From: Zingiber officinale
Taxonomy: Eukaryota > Streptophyta > Magnoliopsida > Zingiberales > Zingiberaceae
NCBI RefSeq assembly: GCF_018446385.1
Contig: NC_056002.1
Location: forward strand, 37,992,063-38,056,062
DNA length: 64,000 bases
Direction of reading: 5' to 3'
Positions 24,377-35,420 of this stretch are shown piece by piece (the first letter of the stretch is position 1; each line of letters starts with the position of its first letter). Made by a program: the position numbers and the translations under genes. The notes beneath the pieces were generated by a model. The model saw only the letters and a program-made list of their open reading frames with translations, made no database searches and had not been told where the DNA came from.

Positions 24377-25930
24377 ATACGAAGAGCTAATCTTTCAAGA
24401 CAACATCTGTCGTTCGATCCAGAGATTGATAGGACTTTCTTGAGAAGAAGAAACTTACAAAAAGCATTTCAAGACACACAAGAATCTTCAGAAATGGCAG
24501 ACAAACTATTGAAGGATTATGCAGTACCTTATGCACGAGGGGTTCGATCTAGCATCACTCGACGGCCAATCGAAGCCAACAATTTTGAAATCAAGCCAGC
24601 AGTGATCCACATGGTTCAGCAGAATCAATTTGGAAGAGGACCGCACGACGATCCAAACCACCACTTAGAGCTTTTCTACGAGATTTGTGGAACTATGAAA
24701 GTGAATGGTGTCCCTTCAGAATCAGTAAGATTACTTCTTTTCAGATTTTCCCTTAAAGACAGAGCCATGCAGTGGCTAAATTCCCTTCCAGCAAACAGCA
24801 TATCATCTTGGGAGCACTATAAGCAGAAATTTCTGGACAAGTTCTACCCACCGGGCAAAACTGCCCACATGAGGAACTTGATCGCTAGCTTCAAACAGAT
24901 AGACTCAGAATCATTATTTGAAGCCTTGGATAGATTCAAAAGTATGCTGAGACAGTGCCCCCATCATGGCCTTGAGAAATGGTTGGTTCTACACACCTTC
25001 TACAATGGAATCAACTATCACACGAAGGTATCCCTCGACTTTACAGCAGGAGGAGCACTAATGAACAAGAGCCTTGATGAAGCTGAAGAGATTATAGAGA
25101 ATGTGGCACAGAACCACCATCAGTGGGTAACTGAAAGATCTGGTGGTTCTTTCTAAGGTAATCCAATAAAGGTGTCAAGAGAATTCGATGTAGATGCAGT
25201 TACACTCATGTTTGCAAAGTTGGACGCTCTAACCAAGAAGCTTAAGGCCATGGGATACAACATGGCCAATGCAATAGTTTGTGTTTGCAAAACTTGCAGA
25301 AGTACGGATCATGCTCAAGATACTTTCCCTTAGGGCCAATACAAGCACAGATAAACCAACTTTAGCAATGCGATGCGATAGTCAGTTACAACCAAAAGCA
25401 GAACAATCTGTACTCCAACACATATAACCCTGGATGGAGGAATCACCCTAATTTCTCATACCGGAACAATCAAGACCAAGGGCCAGTGAAACAAAACTAT
25501 CAACCTGGGTAATAGAGCTACCCATATGGACAACAGACTTATCAACAACAACCTTCATAGCTGTCCAGAATCGAAAAGATGCTTGAAGAAGCTCCCTCAG
25601 AGCAAAACGAGATGAAGAATGAGATCAAGCAGTTGACTTAAAGAATGGAAAATTCTGAGAAATATCAAAAGATGCAAGATAGTCAGATAGCCCAGTCCTT
25701 CTCAAGAGCATAGGGAGCATTTCCAGGAAAGCCAGATATAAACCCAGTGGAACACTGCAACCGCATCGAGCTGAGGAGCGGACGAACTTTGGGAGACCCC
25801 CAAATTCCTACTCAGAAAGGACCTGGCTCAGAGGAAGAGCCCTCGACCCTAATCCCCAATTAGATCCAGAATAGGGATGGAGAGGAGGTCACCAAGAAAG
25901 TTGAAGGAACTCTTCAAATTCCCTCACAAA
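24377..25930 (+). pseudogene. Athila-type gag of element A (broken)
   Basis: A gag frame opens at about 24377 without an in-frame ATG; B has ATG at the same point. Recognisable parts are EANNFEIKPAVIHMVQQNQF (about residue 70), the capsid-like FSLKDRAMQWLNSLP, KFYPPGKTAHMRNLIASF, and the family hallmark RQCPHHGLEKWLVLHTFYNG. The first stop is at 25154-25156. Beyond it a zinc knuckle CKTCRSTDHAQDTF has lost its last Cys. A one-base deletion near 25323 shifts the frame, and the C-terminal segment HCNRIELRSGRTLGD lies near 25755-25795. Gag would package the RNA; this copy cannot make full-length protein. Confidence 0.88.
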
Positions 25931-26149
25931 GTCAGACAATTCCTTTCCCTCAGAAACTGATAACATCCCAAAAGGATGAAGAGTTCAACCAATTCCTGAA
26001 GAAGATTAAGGAAATTTATATAGAAGTACCACTGATAGATGCACTACACCAAATGCCGAAGTTCGCAAAATTTTTAAAGGGAATTTTATCTAACAGGAGG
26101 AAAAAGGGTGACTTCGAGGCCGTAGCATTAACAGAGAATTGCAGCGCTC

Positions 26150-26676
26150 TACTTATGGCAAATATTCCACCAAAAATTCAGGATCCAGGGAGTTTTTCCA
26201 TACCTTGCAAAATTGGTTTTGAACTCATATAGAGAACTTTCTGCGACTTAAGAGCTAGTGTTAGCCTACTTCCATTCTCCTTATGTAAGAAGATGGGACT
26301 CCAGAACATTAAACTGACTACTATGGCACTACAATTAGCTAACCATTCATGTAGATACCTAATGGGAATAGTGGAAGATGTGCCAGTCGAAGTGGGTGGA
26401 TGTATCATTCCCACAGATTTCATTATCCTAGATAAGGAGGAGGATCCCATGATAAAGATCATCCTTGGAAGACCATTCCTTGCCACAGCTGGAGCCCTCA
26501 TTGATGTGAAAAGTCACAAGTTATCCTTGGAGATTGGCAAAGAAAGGATTGAATTTGATTTATCTGATTCCTCTATCTGTGACCCCTCTTCTCAGGAAAA
26601 TTCTAGCAAGATCAACATACACAAAGTCGAGGAGTGTAGTTTCCATGAGAGTTCCCCTCCAGCGAGCAATAAGTAA
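26150..26676 (+). pseudogene. Retroviral-type aspartic protease of element A (damaged)
   Basis: Upstream context is NIPPKIQDPGSFSIPC. The active-site region reads CDLRASVSLLPFSLCKKMGL, where Athila proteases usually have DLGAS; the catalytic Asp is kept but Gly is Arg. It continues LQLANHSCRYLMGIVEDVPV, PTDFIILDKEED and ILGRPFLATAGALIDVKSHK, a complete fold core. A TAG at 26231-26233 separates it from gag. No reverse transcriptase follows. Confidence 0.85.
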
Positions 26677-26808
26677 TACATTTATCCTGCACGAGTGAAA
26701 CTAAAGGCATAGATTGGAGCATTAACCCTAGGAGGAGAGCCGTGCTTCCACAGGTTTAGTCCACATTAACTGAAATGGAGTTGAGCTAAAGACCTAAAAT
26801 AAGCGCTT

Positions 26809-26826
26809 CTTGGGAGGTAACCCAAG
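26809..26826 (+). other. Conserved hairpin in element A
   Basis: CTTGGGAGGTAACCCAAG can fold with a 6-bp stem (CTTGGG/CCCAAG). It follows the words GAGCTAAAGACCT and AAGCGCTT. The same block occurs in B (32683-32700, minus), C (45503-45520) and D (53753-53770), always soon after the end of a coding block. Confidence 0.8.
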
Positions 26827-27033
26827 GGTTTTTCATTTTAGTTCATCATTCCGTTCATCATTTTATTTCTCTAGTAAGTTCAAGTCGAGTACTTTTATTA
26901 TTTCTTTATTTTTGGGTATTCGTTTTCAGGATGTGCGAAGCCTCCATGAGCTGGCCATGAGCATTTCATGGGTGTGGAGGCGTTAGACGAACCAAAATGG
27001 CGAAAGGCGAGTCACCGTGAGCTTAAAGGAGTC

Positions 27034-27335
27034 GGTCGTGTAACCCCACACGGCTGTGTGAAGCCGACATAGGAACAAAGGCCATAGGTCGTGCAACCTT
27101 GCATGGTCGTGTGGCCTATGCAGAGAAGAGGAGAACATAGGCCGTGCTAATTGGCACGGTCGTGCAAGACCTCCAGAGAGGAAGAAGACTCAGGTCGTGC
27201 CAATTGGCACGACCATGCGACCTATGCAGAGAAGAAGGAGGCAGGGGTCGTGCCAACCGACACGGCCGTGCGACTTTGGCCGAAGGAAGGAAAGAGGAGG
27301 TCGTGCCAATTGGCACAACCGTGCAGAACCCCACC
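27034..27335. promoter_or_regulatory. Internal CACGGYCGTG palindrome cluster of element A
   Basis: At least eight dyads of the LTR type, with TCGTGCCAATTGGCACGACC repeated nearly exactly at about 27189 and similar copies at 27145 and 27300. A pyrimidine-rich stretch (27335-27510), like a plant 5' leader, follows and leads to the ATG at 27511. This suggests an internal promoter or RNA element for the ORF-1-like gene. No clear TATA box is seen. Confidence 0.8.
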
Positions 27336-27510
27336 TAGTTTCCATCTCCTTCTCTCCCAAAAGTTTTCTCCTCTTCATTACTCCACATCAAACCCCAAAT
27401 CCCTACCTCTAGAGTTCATTTTTCCTTAGATCTACACCTAGATCTAACACTTCTTCAAGCCTTCTCCTTTTCCCTCCTCAAGATCCATCCCCAATTACAC
27501 CTTGCACAAC

Positions 27511-29019
27511 ATGTCGCAAATCTTGAAGAGACTTCGTTGAGGAAGCGGTGGATCTGGCGAAGGAAACGCACCGAGGGGCGACAAAGGCAAGGGGAAGGCT
27601 CCTTCTTCTTCTTCTTCAAAAGGCAAGGGAAAAAGGGTGGCACGCGACAAAGGTAACGAAAACGAGTTCAATATTATTTTTAGAAATCATGAACATAAAG
27701 CTAGGTATGATATCCTTGTCGCTAGAAAAATTACATGCACTAAATATATGGATCCCTCTACTTTATATATGCTAGGAATTAGGGATGATGTAGATTGGAT
27801 GATTACTTCTTTAGACTGGAACGATATTATGTACGCCCATTTACCGACTTACCCCCTCTTGGTCCTTGAATTTTTGAGCTCAATTGATGTTAAGTTTTCG
27901 TCTGAAGATGACTATGTAGGGGTGATAACTTTCAGGTTGATGAATAAAGAAGTTCGGTGGATATTTAGCGATTTTAATAATTGTTTTGGTTTACCTACTG
28001 GTGGTGCTCACAGATTTTATGAGGAGATTAGATGGAATAAATTTTGGACGTCAATAACCGGATCAAAGGACCGTTATGAACCCTCTAGAGCCAACGCATC
28101 CCGCATGCAAAACCCAACCTTTTGATACCTTCACCGAGTGATGAGCAAAATGATCTTTGGTCGAGGAGAGAGTGATGGGGCGGTTAGAAAGGTAGAACTC
28201 TACTCTCTTTGGGCGATGTTGAATAAAGTATATTTTGATTCTGGATTTCATTTCTTGCAAAATTTATTGAGAGCAGCTAAGGCATCTTCGGGGATGATAG
28301 TGTTTGGTGGATTGATCACCCAAATACCATTCAATTTGGGTTGTGAGCTTGATGGATTAGAGGTAATTCATGGTAATGACAAGATCGATATCGATTCTTG
28401 TCTTGCTATGAAGATGATTTGTCGGGATGAGAATGAGTTTGCCTTCCCTAGGAACAATGGTTTTCCATTACACCTTCCTTGCCCTGAGCGCACTTCAGTT
28501 CGCAACCCTGCGAACTAGGTGATTACTGATTTACACCCCAGAACTGCCCCCTCCATTATAGAAGAAACTAAGTACCACCAAGAGCCCTCATCATTAGGAT
28601 TCCCGCATCCTTCCGGATTTTCGGAACCTCCTAGGCACTCTTTTGCCTATGACACGGGACCCTTTAGATTTGATTTTTCTGACTTCCATGCCACCTTAGA
28701 CTCCCTTCATGAGAAGAAAAATACCCAACAACAATTGTTGGAGGGTCACTTCAAGTTATCTGACGACTAATTTAGGGAGGTACAGGATCATTTTCAGTTT
28801 ACAAGGGACTTCCATAGTCAAGTGACAGGGTTCGTTCAGGACTATGAGGTTGACTAAGAAAGAATGAGGAATTTTATGGATGATATGGATATCACTAGAC
28901 AACAAATAGATGCCCTTTATCAATATCATCAACACCTTGGCCATCTTCCTGGTATGCCTAGATTTTCCCCTGGCACACATCGAGGACCCCCTTATCCCCC
29001 ACCCCCATCACCGTATTGA
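27511..29019 (+). pseudogene. ATHILA ORF-1-like gene of element A (five in-frame stops, no frameshift)
   Basis: From ATG 27511 one frame stays open by homology to 29019. Order: a Gly/Ser/Lys-rich basic start, then NEFNIIFRNHEHKARYDILV, LGIRDDVDWMITSLDW, HLPTYPLLVLEFLSS, a segment WNKFWTSITGSKDRYEPS, YLHRVMSKMIFGRGE, YSLWAMLNKVYFDSGFHFLQ and GCELDGLEVIHGNDKIDID. A Gln/His-rich tail and PPYPPPPSPY end it. Premature stops lie at 27538, 28123, 28516, 28768 and 28855. I match it to the ATHILA ORF-1 family from memory. Its place after protease is unusual, because pol is missing. Molecular role unknown. Confidence 0.75.
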
Positions 29020-29042
29020 TTTCATCGAGACGATGAAAAATC

Positions 29043-29058
29043 TAAGTCAGGGGGGGTG
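29043..29058 (+). other. Internal polypurine-like tract of element A
   Basis: TAAGTCAGGGGGGGTG follows GATGAAAAATC. It mirrors the true tract at 30151-30163 and has counterparts in C, D and E. Confidence 0.6.
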
Positions 29059-29059
29059 T

Positions 29060-30150
29060 TGTGTTTGCACAACCTGAGTCGAGTCGAATTTTCTTTTCTA
29101 TCTGCATATTTTATTTTTCTATTTTGCATATTTTATTAGTCCGCTTTGGCATTCACATTTTACTAGTTTCATATTTCTATTTACATTTCATTTTGCACTT
29201 TGCTTTGTGTATTCATTCTATATTTCTATTTGCATCTCATTTGCACATTGCTTTGTTTATTCGCATTTTGTGAGTTTCATATTTCTAGTTTTGAGGCATA
29301 TTTGAGAACATCAAACCTTCTATTTTTTCTGCTACTTGTCCGATAGCAAAATGACTAGCATTTTCTTAGTTCATGTGTTGTCAAGATAGTGTTAGTATGT
29401 TTGGTGTATCTCCTTTCTCTATCTTTAGTAGCATGAAATAAGCTAAGTATTGTAGGAGTTTGATATAAGTTTTGGCCTAACCTTAAGGATCTTATTTCAC
29501 TACACTTAAGTAGTTAAGCTTGAATAGTAGAAATATTTTTTTTGAAATAGTTATGATTCATCCAAATTGTTTAGTACTTTTGTTCCCATGGTGATTCCTT
29601 ATTTGCATTTTGGTTACTAGATGACCTCGAATCATGAAAGTTCATTTAGAAAAATCTAAATCCCAACATATGCATCTCGCATTTGTGTTTAGTGCTACAC
29701 CTCTTTAGTAAAAAAAAAAATTGAATAAGGGATAAAAAATAGTTGTCGTGAGTAGAAACTAACAATTCACCCCTTTGAGACCGAGTTAGGTTACTGGGGA
29801 AATGAATATTATGTTTCTCTTAATTCCGAGTAGTATCCTTTGAGACCTTGTGTAATTTAAGGAAAGCGAACCAAGTGTGTAGTAGGTAAGTTCCTATCAT
29901 TGGGAACATTAGGAACTCAATTATATGATGACTTAACTAGGGCAGAAAAATTAAAACTTGAAGAGTTTGAGTTACTTATTGCACCGAGCACAAAGAACTT
30001 ATGATTAGGCCATACTTAGATTACTCCATAATCATGCTTATTAATGAAACTAGTTGATAGAGTTAGGCGAATGCACTAGGGATTATGAAACACTGCTAGG
30101 CGCTCATGAACATAGTTTGCAGCGTTATGCTTAAGGACAAGCAAAGGTTC
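29060..30150 (+). other. Noncoding 3' region of element A with conserved block
   Basis: No credible gene. A T-rich stretch with CATTTTGCAC-type repeats (29100-29290) is followed by segments shared in order with C and D: GATGACCTCGAATCATG, GGGATAAAAAATAGTTGTCG, then CCTTTGAGACCGAGTTAGG plus TTACTGGGGAAAT at 29771-29802. Conservation in divergent copies suggests a function in RNA packaging, reverse transcription or 3' processing. Confidence 0.7.
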
Positions 30151-30163
30151 AAGTCTGGGGGTG
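30151..30163 (+). other. Polypurine tract of element A
   Basis: AAGTCTGGGGGTG directly before the 3' LTR; identical in C. Confidence 0.85.
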
Positions 30164-30377
30164 TGATGTGCGTAAATATTATGATCGTTTATGCATGTTT
30201 TAATGCACATTCATTTGCTTTATACGTATATATTCTTTGCATGATCGTCTCTTTTATCATGTACTCATCATATATACTCTTTTGTTCAGATATTTGCTCT
30301 TTGTTTGGTTTTGTGTTGATAGGGATAACTTTTGGAGCAGAAACAACGATTGTCGATGCACCGGAACAAGCTAGAGA

Positions 30378-30662
30378 ACACATCCGTGCAACCTCGCACG
30401 GTCGTGTGGCCAAACGGAAGGGGAGTAGTGCACAGTCGTGCAACTCTTGCACGACCGTGCGGCCTACCAGAGGTAGATCAGTGCACGACAATGCAACCCT
30501 GCATGGTCATGCCCCCCACGACCGAAGCCAAGCAAGGAATGACTGTGCAACCCTGCACGACCGTGTCCTAGGAGCCGAGCCCGAAGTTCACATGGTCGTG
30601 CCAATTTCCAATTGGCACGATCGTTCAGTGCGGCCAGAGACAAAAAAGGGCACGGCTGTACC
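30378..30662. promoter_or_regulatory. CACGGYCGTG palindrome cluster, A 3' LTR
   Basis: Same layout as in the 5' LTR. One copy has a local duplication, CCAATTTCCAATTGG between CGTG and CACG. It ends about 20 bp upstream of TATAAAAG. Confidence 0.85.
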
Positions 30663-30682
30663 GCCGTAGCTGCGCCCTAGCC

Positions 30683-30690
30683 TATAAAAG
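30683..30690 (+). promoter_or_regulatory. TATA box in A 3' LTR
   Basis: TATAAAAG in CCTATAAAAGGGTTTTAACC. C has TATATAAG and D TATAAAAG at the matching place. Confidence 0.75.
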
Positions 30691-31632
30691 GGTTTTAACC
30701 CTTTTCCTCAGGGGAGGTGAGTCGGGAGCGAGCCGTCAGAGAGGGAATCACCTTGGTGCCATTCCACGTCATCCAAGACCTCCGTCCATCGATCCTTCAT
30801 CACCACATCGACTCTAGAAGTAAAGGATTAGATCCGAAGATCACTCATCATCGTTGAATAAGCATCCTTTCTCTTTCTCTCTTCTGGGATTGTATGCTTA
30901 ATTACATCATGTTTTCAGGTTTTTCTCCGACGTCTATGGAGTAGATTCCTTGTTCTAGGATTAGGGAGTAGTTGTGGATCAGTTTGATGTAAGACTCGTA
31001 CTTATGCTTATATTCTTTGGATGATTTCACTTACTTTGTTTCAATTGCGTATTAATTAATTGTGTAGGAATTGCTAACCTCTTAGAGAAATTATCTTAGA
31101 TCATACACCCGAGGGGCCCTAGTGATAGGGGTAACCGGTTCACAGACATCTAGGGTATTTCCTCGAAAAGAGTAGCAACTTCTCCGCAAGGAAGTATGAG
31201 ACCAAACCAAACTCTTACTTCTATCCTTAATGACATCAATTAGATTTGTGTTCTTGTGATCTACCGAGGCGTCCTAGTGACAGGGGTTAACCGTAATAGG
31301 ATTTCACAGGGATCTTCTTTATTTAGTGCTTAAGGATAGTAGCTTTAGCTTCTGGCGAATGCATGTTGATGGACAATGAGCAGAGGATAGAACGTGATAC
31401 ATCATTACCACCACAACGAAACCGAACTCCTAGAATTATTCATAAACCAAGTAAATTACTCTCTCTTCACTAGTTCTCGTATCCACTTCTCATTCTCTTT
31501 TATTTAGATAACTCACAACCATCGATAGTTTAGCTAATCTTAAGTGAACCATTGCTAGTGCTTATAACCAGTCCTTGTGGGATCAATAATCTTATTACTG
31601 ACGGTGAATCCGTGCACTTGCGGTTCGTAACA

Positions 31633-31637
31633 ATCGT
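31633..31637. repeat. Right target-site copy of element A (ATCGT)
   Basis: One mismatch to ATCAT at 22714-22718. The next bases continue B's ORF. Confidence 0.7.
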
Positions 31638-31852
31638 GTATACACAACTTTCCTTGTGGCAATAATATCAAATCTAGCTTTATGATCTTCATTTCTAAAA
31701 AGGATATTGAATTCATTATCGTTACCTTCATCACGTGCTCTCCATTTACCTTTTCCCTTTATGACCTTCTCCTTTCCCTTCTCCTTTGATGGTTCCTTTT
31801 CTCGTCTTGAACCACCACTTCCTTTTCGAAGCTTCTTCAAGAGGTTAGACAT
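31638..31852 (-). pseudogene. ATHILA ORF-1-like gene of B, N-terminal part
   Basis: Minus-strand ATG at 31852 opens MSNLLKKLRKGSGG, a Lys/Glu/Arg-rich basic region, then NEFNILFRNEDHKARFDIIA, matching A at 27660-27720. The frame is open up to the A insertion and resumes beyond it at 22711 with DPTILNFLGIRDD. This N-terminus is undamaged, so it shows what A lost (A has TGA where B has an Arg/Lys codon). Confidence 0.8.
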
Positions 31853-32104
31853 GATGTCGAGTTTAAAGAAGGGAAGATTGTTTGGTTGGGGAAGTAAAAT
31901 CTCAAGAAGGTAGATCCAAAAATGAAGATCTTATTTAGGGAGATTTGATATCATGAAGATGGAGGAGATGGATTTCTATTCAGATCTAGATCTAGATCTT
32001 GTTTATGAAGAAGAATGAGTGAGGGATCTATATTTGTGAAGCAAAGAAGAGAAAATGAAGATGAGAGAAGTTAGAAAAGAGGAAATTTGCTTGGTGGTGT
32101 GGAC

Positions 32105-32490
32105 AACACGGCTTTGACACAACCTTGTCTTATAGACACGGCAAAGCAAAAGTGCCTCACACGGCCATGTAGATCTACACGGCCTAAACTGTCCTCCCCA
32201 CGGCCAGATCTACACGGTCGTGCCAAATGGCACAGGCACCACATGCTCCTTCTCGGCTTTGCTCACACGACCGTTGCTATCACACTGTCGTACTCTTTTC
32301 TTTTTCTATTGTTCTCGCACACCCATGTGACACACACGACCTTCTTCATCTTCATCTCTCGAGTTTTCACACAGCCATGCAAAGTTGCATGACCTTGACC
32401 TCCTTCTTCTCGGATGGACTCACATGGGCAGTGTGAGTAACACGGCTTTATGCTCCTCCACCCCTGTGAGTGTCACACGACCGTGTATGG
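32105..32490. promoter_or_regulatory. Internal CACGGYCGTG palindrome cluster of element B
   Basis: Worn copies such as CACGGTCGTGCCAAATGGCAC (about 32214-32233) and CACACGACCGTGT lie between protease and the ORF-1-like start, the same place as in A. The minus strand then carries a leader with AAATATAGATCC near 32030, a weak TATA candidate. Confidence 0.7.
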
Positions 32491-32682
32491 TACAAAGCCA
32501 GGCTCTGTCAAGGCTGAAATCACAACACTTCCTCTTTGGTCACTTCTCCAATGCTTCTATGCCGATGAAGTAATTATGGCCAGCTCATGGAAGCTATGTC
32601 CAACCTGAAAATAGGAACAAAATCAAATTAAAAACTCTAACTAATGAAAAAGACAACTCAAATTAAATCTAACAAAAGAACC

Positions 32683-32700
32683 CTTGGGTTGCCTCCCAAG
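32683..32700 (-). other. Conserved hairpin in element B
   Basis: Plus strand CTTGGGTTGCCTCCCAAG, with AGCTCGACC nearby; the minus strand gives the CTTGGGAGGCAACCCAAG block. Confidence 0.8.
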
Positions 32701-32799
32701 AAGCACTTATTTTAGGTCATTAGCTCGACCCCATCTTTGTTTCCACAGCTATACCCAAGGAGATACGGATTTCGCTTCTCATGTTGAGTAGGTTCATTC

Positions 32800-33350
32800 T
32801 TCCCTCATTCTTGCCCTCAGAGGGCAAATGTATTTTTCACTTTTAATGGGAGGCCTTCTCCCATTGCTTGCCAGATTAGGTTCTTCATCCGATGGCTTCC
32901 CATGAGGATGGAAGTTCCAATCCTCAAATTTACAAGTATCTGCCCCGCTGCAAACACTCACCAAAAAAGAATAGACATGGTTAGAAGAATTAGATAAATC
33001 ATATTCCAACCTTTCCTTACCAATGATGAATGAAAGTTTATGATTTTTCACATCAATTAGTGCTCCATCTATTGCAAGGAAGGTCTTCCTAATATGATTG
33101 GAATTTTCAGATCTTCTTCCATGTCAAGTACCACGAAATCTATGAGAATAATGCTCCCACCAACTTCTACCGGCACATCTTCTACAATACCCTTAGGGTA
33201 CCTGCAAGAATGATCAGCTAATTGTAGTGCCATGGTAGTAAGTTTAAAGTTTTTGAGCCCTAGCTTATTACAAATTGAGTATGGAATGAGGCTAACACTC
33301 GCCCCCAAATCACAAAAAGCCTTTTCTATAAATTGAACTCCTATAGTGCA
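32800..33350 (-). pseudogene. Aspartic protease of element B (frameshifted)
   Basis: Minus strand CDLGASVSLIPYSICNKLGL at about 33320-33260 keeps the catalytic DLGAS motif. It is followed by LQLADHSCRYPKGIVEDVPV, FVVLDMEED and IIPILGRP-type sequence. A one-base loss near 33073 breaks the frame inside GRPFLA. The sequence continues as GALIDVKNHKLSFIIGKE and ends near 32810. Confidence 0.85.
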
Positions 33351-33639
33351 AGGTATATAAAAGCTTCCTAGATCTTGGAGCTTCGGGGAAGTGTTCTTCT
33401 CAAATAAAGCGCTACATTCTTCAGTAAGAGCTACGGTCTTGATGTCTCCTTTTTCTTTTGTTGGACATAATATCCTTCAAAAATTTGGCAAACTTTGGCA
33501 TTTGTTGAATCGCATCAATCAAAGGTACCTCGACACAAATATCTTTAACTTTATCTAGAAATCTGTTGAACTCTTCATCTTTCTTCATCATGATTAATCT
33601 TTGAGGAAAAGGGATTACTTTACTTTGATGGTAAAGTGG

Positions 33640-35186
33640 AAGAGTCTCTTCATCCTTCTTAGTTCTTTTCCCTTCATCTTGAATCTAAATGGGTTCAAGT
33701 GTTGGAGGAGAGAGCTCTTCTTTACATTTTATCCCTTTTTCAGCAATCAGTTGAGAACCTCCCAAGGTTCGTCTGCTCCTAAGTTCAATTCTGTTACAGT
33801 GTTCCATTGGGTTGACATCGGATTTTCTTGAAAATTGTCCTGGTGCTCTTGAAGATGAGGAAGCTATCTGGACAATTTGTCTATCTTGTATTTTCTGGTG
33901 CTTCTCTGAATTGTCTATTCTCTGAGTGAGCAGCTTGATCTCTTGCTTCATTTCATTTTGATTGGAAATAACTTCTTCAATCATTTTCTCCTATTTAGAA
34001 AATTGACACCCTTGAGAAGATTGTTGTTGATAGCCTTGCTGTCCAGGCTGATAGCTTGGTTTAATCCCCGTGGATGGTCCTTGTTCTTGATTATTTCTAT
34101 AAGAGAAGTTTGGATGATTCTTCCAACTAGGGTTGTATGTGTTAGAGTATGGGTTATTCTATTTTTGATTGTAACCCATAATAGCATCACACTACTCTAT
34201 TTGATTAATTTGTGCAGAAATAGCTCCTAGAGGACATGAGTCTTGAGAATGATCTGAGCTTCTGCAACTTTCACAACCACATACTATGGCGTTTATCATG
34301 TTAGAACTTGTACCCATGTTTTCCAATTTTTTAGTGAGATCATCCAATTTTGAAGACATCAAAGTAATTACATCTACATCAAATTTTCTTGATGTTTTAG
34401 CTGGGGGTGCATAAGAATAGCTTCCACTTCTTTCTGTTGCCCATTGATGATGGTTTTGTGCTACACTCTAAATTACATCCTCAGTCTCATCTAAACTTTT
34501 ATTCATAAGTGCCCCTCTAGCTGCAGAATCTAGAGACACCTTTGTATGATAGTTGATGCCATTGTAAAAAGTATGTAAAACCAACCATTTTCTAATCCAT
34601 AATGTGGCCATTGTCTGAGCATATTGTTGTATCTATCCCATGCTTCAAATAAGGATTCTGAGTCTGATTGTCTAAAGCTTGCAATTAGATTTCTCATGTG
34701 AGCAGTCTTACTTAGAGGATAGAATTTATCAAGGAACTATTGCTCACATTACTCCCAAGTGGTTATACTATTTGTGGGTAAGGAATTCAACCATTGTTTT
34801 GCTCTATCTCTTAAAGAAAACCCAAATAATAATAATCTCACTACTTCGGATGGAACATCGTTCATCTTCATTGTGCTACAGATTTCGTAGAAAATTTCAA
34901 GATGTTGATTAGGATCTTCATGTGGTCCACCTCCAAACTAATTTTGTTGCACCATAGTAATTATTACAGGCTTGATCTCAAAATTGTTGGCTTCAATACA
35001 TGGTCTTGTGGTACTAGAACGAAGCCCTTTGGCATAAGGTGTTGCATAATCTTTCAATGGTTTGTTTTCCATAGTAGAGCTTTCTTGTTCTTCTTGATTT
35101 CTTTGCAAAATCTTCCTTCTATGAAAAGTTCTATCAATCTTTGGGTCAAGAGGTAATAGATTTCCTACAAAGTTAGATCTATGCAT
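33640..35186 (-). pseudogene. Athila-type gag of element B (broken)
   Basis: ATG at about 35186 begins MHRSNFVGNLLPLDPKIDRT. EANNFEIKPVIITMVQQN follows, with a stop at the next codon where A has QNQFGRG. Beyond, FSLRDRAKQWLNSLP, TAHMRNLIASFRQSDSESLF and a damaged RQWPHYGLE are readable. A zinc knuckle CESCRSSDHSQDSC lies near 34220-34260 with all four ligands. The tail HCNRIELRSRRTLGG lies near 33760-33810. At least two frameshifts are present. Confidence 0.85.
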
Positions 35187-35420
35187 ACAAGAGCAAGATC
35201 TCAAGTTTTTTTTAGAATTTCTTTTTACTTGAAAAACAACTAGATCAAAATGATGAAAATATAAATGTGGAATTTGAATTGCAGCAAGTTAAATTGCAAG
35301 AAAAAAGGGTAAATAGAAATAAAAGGAAAACATAATTTCTAAGACTAGTTACAACTATGCAATAGAAAAGAAAAGAAAGGTATAGTCTAACTCAAATGAT
35401 TATCTTTAATGTTATAGACA

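Larger units (their letters stand above)
22719..31632 (+). mobile_element. Element A: Athila-type gag-protease-ORF1 retrotransposon lacking RT and integrase, 8.9 kb
   Basis: A has 1.47-kb LTRs (22719-24195 and 30164-31632), a tRNA-Asp-like primer site and polypurine tract AAGTCTGGGGGTG. Internal order is gag, protease, hairpin, palindrome cluster, ATHILA ORF-1-like gene, internal polypurine tract, conserved 3' block. About 0.83 kb separates protease from the next ORF, so no RT, RNase H or integrase can be present. The LTRs differ by very roughly 8-10 percent over the stretch I compared, mostly transitions, so A is much older than F. Confidence 0.93.
30164..31632 (+). repeat. 3' LTR of element A
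   Basis: Starts TGATGTGCGTAAATATTATG, ends TTCGTAACA. Palindrome cluster at 30378-30662, TATA box TATAAAAG at 30683-30690, then a leader. Better preserved TATA than the 5' copy. Confidence 0.93.

Noticed and set aside
27034-27335. CRISPR-like array of spaced palindromic repeats
   Set aside because: Repeats are only about 10 bp, imperfect and unevenly spaced, and the context is a plant retrotransposon; no cas genes.
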